The notes below the pieces were generated by a model. The model made no database searches. It was not told the origin of the DNA and saw only the letters and a list, made by a program, of their open reading frames with translations. A DNA stretch of 64,000 nt from Micropterix aruncella (Eukaryota > Arthropoda > Insecta > Lepidoptera > Micropterigidae), in NCBI GenBank assembly GCA_944548615.1, contig CALYMY010000071.1, positions 123,470 through 187,469 of the forward strand, read 5' to 3'. Below are positions 62,384 to 64,000 of this stretch, in pieces. Positions within the stretch are counted from its first letter, which is position 1; every line of letters starts with the position of its first letter. A program made the position numbers and the translations under genes.

Positions 62384-64000
62384 GAACATAGAAATTGTTA
62401 TGAATAAATGTCATTTTTCGAAAAAGACCGTGATAGAGTAAATAAAACGCGTTACGGTGTTTGGGCATAACGAAGGCCTTTGAAATCTCTACGAAATGGC
62501 ATTTTCGAAATTTTGACATTTTGAAATTTTTTATATAAACTTTCATTTTGAACATAGAAATTGTTATGAAAAAATCACATTTTTCACAAAAGAACGAGAT
62601 AGAGTAAACCTACCGCGTTGCGGTCTTTGGCGAGATCGACACCCCGCTTAAGCTCTACAAAATGGCATTTTTGAAATTTTGACTTTTTGAAAAATTTTAT
62701 ATAAAATTTCATTTTAAACATAGAAATTATTATGAAAAAATCATATTTTTCGAAAAAGATCGTGATAGAGTAAACCTATAGGGTTACGGCGTTCGGACAG
62801 AACGACGGCCTTGGTAATCTCTACAAAATGGCATTTTCGAAATTTTGACATTTTGAAAAATTTTATATAAAATTTCATTTTAAACATAGAAATTGTTATG
62901 AAAAAATCACATTTTTCGAAAAAGATCGTGATAGAGTAAACCTATAGGGTTACGGCGTTCGGACAGAACGACGGCCTTGGTAATCTCTACAAAATGGCAT
63001 TTTCGAAATTTTGACATTTTGAAATTTTTTATATAAACTTTCATTTTGAACATAGAAATTGTTATGAAAAAATCACATTTTTCGAAATAAATCGAGATAG
63101 AGTAAACCTACCGCGTTGCGGTCTTTGGCGAGATCGACACCCCGCTTAAGCTCTACAAAATGGCATTTTTGAAATTTTGACATTTTGAAAAATTTTATAT
63201 AAAATTTCATTTTAAACATAGAAATTATAATGAAAAAATCACATTTTTCGAAAAAGATCGTGATAGAGTAAACCTATAGCGTTACGGCGTTCGGACAGAA
63301 CCACGGCCTTGGTAATCTCTACGAAATGGCATTTTCGAAATTTTGACATTTTGAAATTTTTTATATAAACTTTCATTTTGAACATAGAAATTGTTATGAA
63401 TAAATGACATTTTTCGAAAAAGACCGTGATAGAGTAAACCTACCGCGTTGCGGTCTTTGGCTAGATCGACACCCCGCTTAAGCTCTACAAAATGGCATTT
63501 TTGAAATTTTGACATTTTGAAAAATTTTATATAAAATTTCATTTTAAACATAGAAATTATTATGAAAAAATCACATTTTTCGAAAAAGATCGTGATAGAG
63601 TAAACCTATAGCGTTACGGCGTTCGGACAGAACGACGGCCTTGGTAATCTCTACAAAATGGCATTTTCGAAATTTTGACATTTTGAAAAATTTTATATAA
63701 AATTTCATTTTAAACATAGAAATTGTTATGAAAAAATCACATTTTTCGAAAAAGATCGTGATAGAGTAAACCTATAGCGTTACGGCGTTCGGACAGAACG
63801 ACGACCTTGGTAATCTCTACAAAATGGCATTTTCGAAATTTTGACATTTTGAAAAATTTTATATAAACTTTCATTTTGAACATAGAAATTGTTATGAAAA
63901 AATCACATTTTTCGAAATAAATCGAGATAGAGTAAACCTACCGCGTTGCGGTCTTTGGCGAGATCGACACCCCGCTTAAGCTCTACAAAATGGCATTTTT
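62384..64000 (+). repeat. Unit 17, 166-bp array, cut by the window end (9 monomers + 123 bp)
   Basis: Order a b c d e f g h i, then the first 123 bp of j. The canonical order implies that j and k and the 45-bp tail follow outside the window. Confidence 0.95.

Larger units (their letters stand above)
1..64000 (+). repeat. Compound higher-order satellite array (17 units, both ends outside the window)
   Basis: The whole window is head-to-tail copies of a U(716 bp) - 119-bp array - 166-bp array unit. Successive unit lengths are 4196, 4030, 4268, 4030, 3698, 3081, 3200, 4030, 3673, 4030, 3200, 3200, 3200, 4030, 4297 and 4030 bp, then a truncated seventeenth. Differences from 4030 are +166, +238 (2x119), -332 (2x166), -949 (119+5x166), -830 (5x166), -357 (3x119) and +267 (a transposon). 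I counted about 202 full 119-bp monomers and 159 full 166-bp monomers. Corresponding positions in different units differ only at scattered single bases. Both edges lie inside the array, so its full size is unknown. Confidence 0.98.

Noticed and set aside
1..64000. rDNA intergenic spacer with subrepeats
   Set aside because: Subrepeat arrays beside a promoter-like block resemble an IGS, but sixteen periods of 3-4 kb contain no rRNA gene. Derivation from a spacer remains possible but unsupported.

Overview
This window is satellite DNA from end to end. It is a nested, higher-order tandem repeat with no complete gene, no rRNA or tRNA gene, no CRISPR array and no bacterial-type operon. Spliceosomal-type intron/exon signals, AT-rich DNA and a TTAA-flanked, piggyBac-type miniature transposon point to a eukaryote, most likely an insect or other arthropod. 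That assignment is an inference and no species can be named from the sequence.

Layout: seventeen head-to-tail copies of one compound unit lie in the same orientation (starts at 32, 4228, 8258, 12526, 16556, 20254, 23335, 26535, 30565, 34238, 38268, 41468, 44668, 47868, 51898, 56195 and 60225; the last is cut by the window end). Each unit has three parts: (1) a 716-bp block U; (2) an array of a 119-bp monomer (usually 12 copies plus 15 bp); (3) an array of an AT-rich 166-bp monomer (6, 9, 11 or 12 copies plus 45 bp). The commonest unit length is 4030 bp. Every other length (4196, 4268, 3698, 3081, 3200, 3673, 4297) equals 4030 plus or minus whole 119-bp and 166-bp monomers, except that unit 15 also carries a 267-bp insertion.

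The 166-bp monomers fall into diverged types, called a to k here. The full order is a b c d e f g h i j k. Rearranged orders (a g h i e f g h i j k; a b c d g h i j k; a b c d j k; a g h i e f; a b c d e f g h d j k) give a recombination history. The 119-bp arrays carry a three-base variant monomer every fifth copy, an independent phase marker.

Block U looks like a captured piece of a gene. It has three degenerate 65-68 bp repeats each with TATCGAT, a long pyrimidine tract ending in an AG acceptor, a 147-bp exon with an ATG in good context and a 40-codon opening frame, and a GTACGT donor only 12 bp before the 119-bp array. The block appears unchanged in all 17 copies. In unit 15 it is split by a 263-bp MITE between two TTAA copies, and the sixteen other units supply the empty site.

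Nothing shows that genes work together here. The coherent reading is a recently homogenised macrosatellite (centromeric, pericentromeric or other heterochromatin) built around one captured exon and evolving by unequal exchange in whole-monomer steps.
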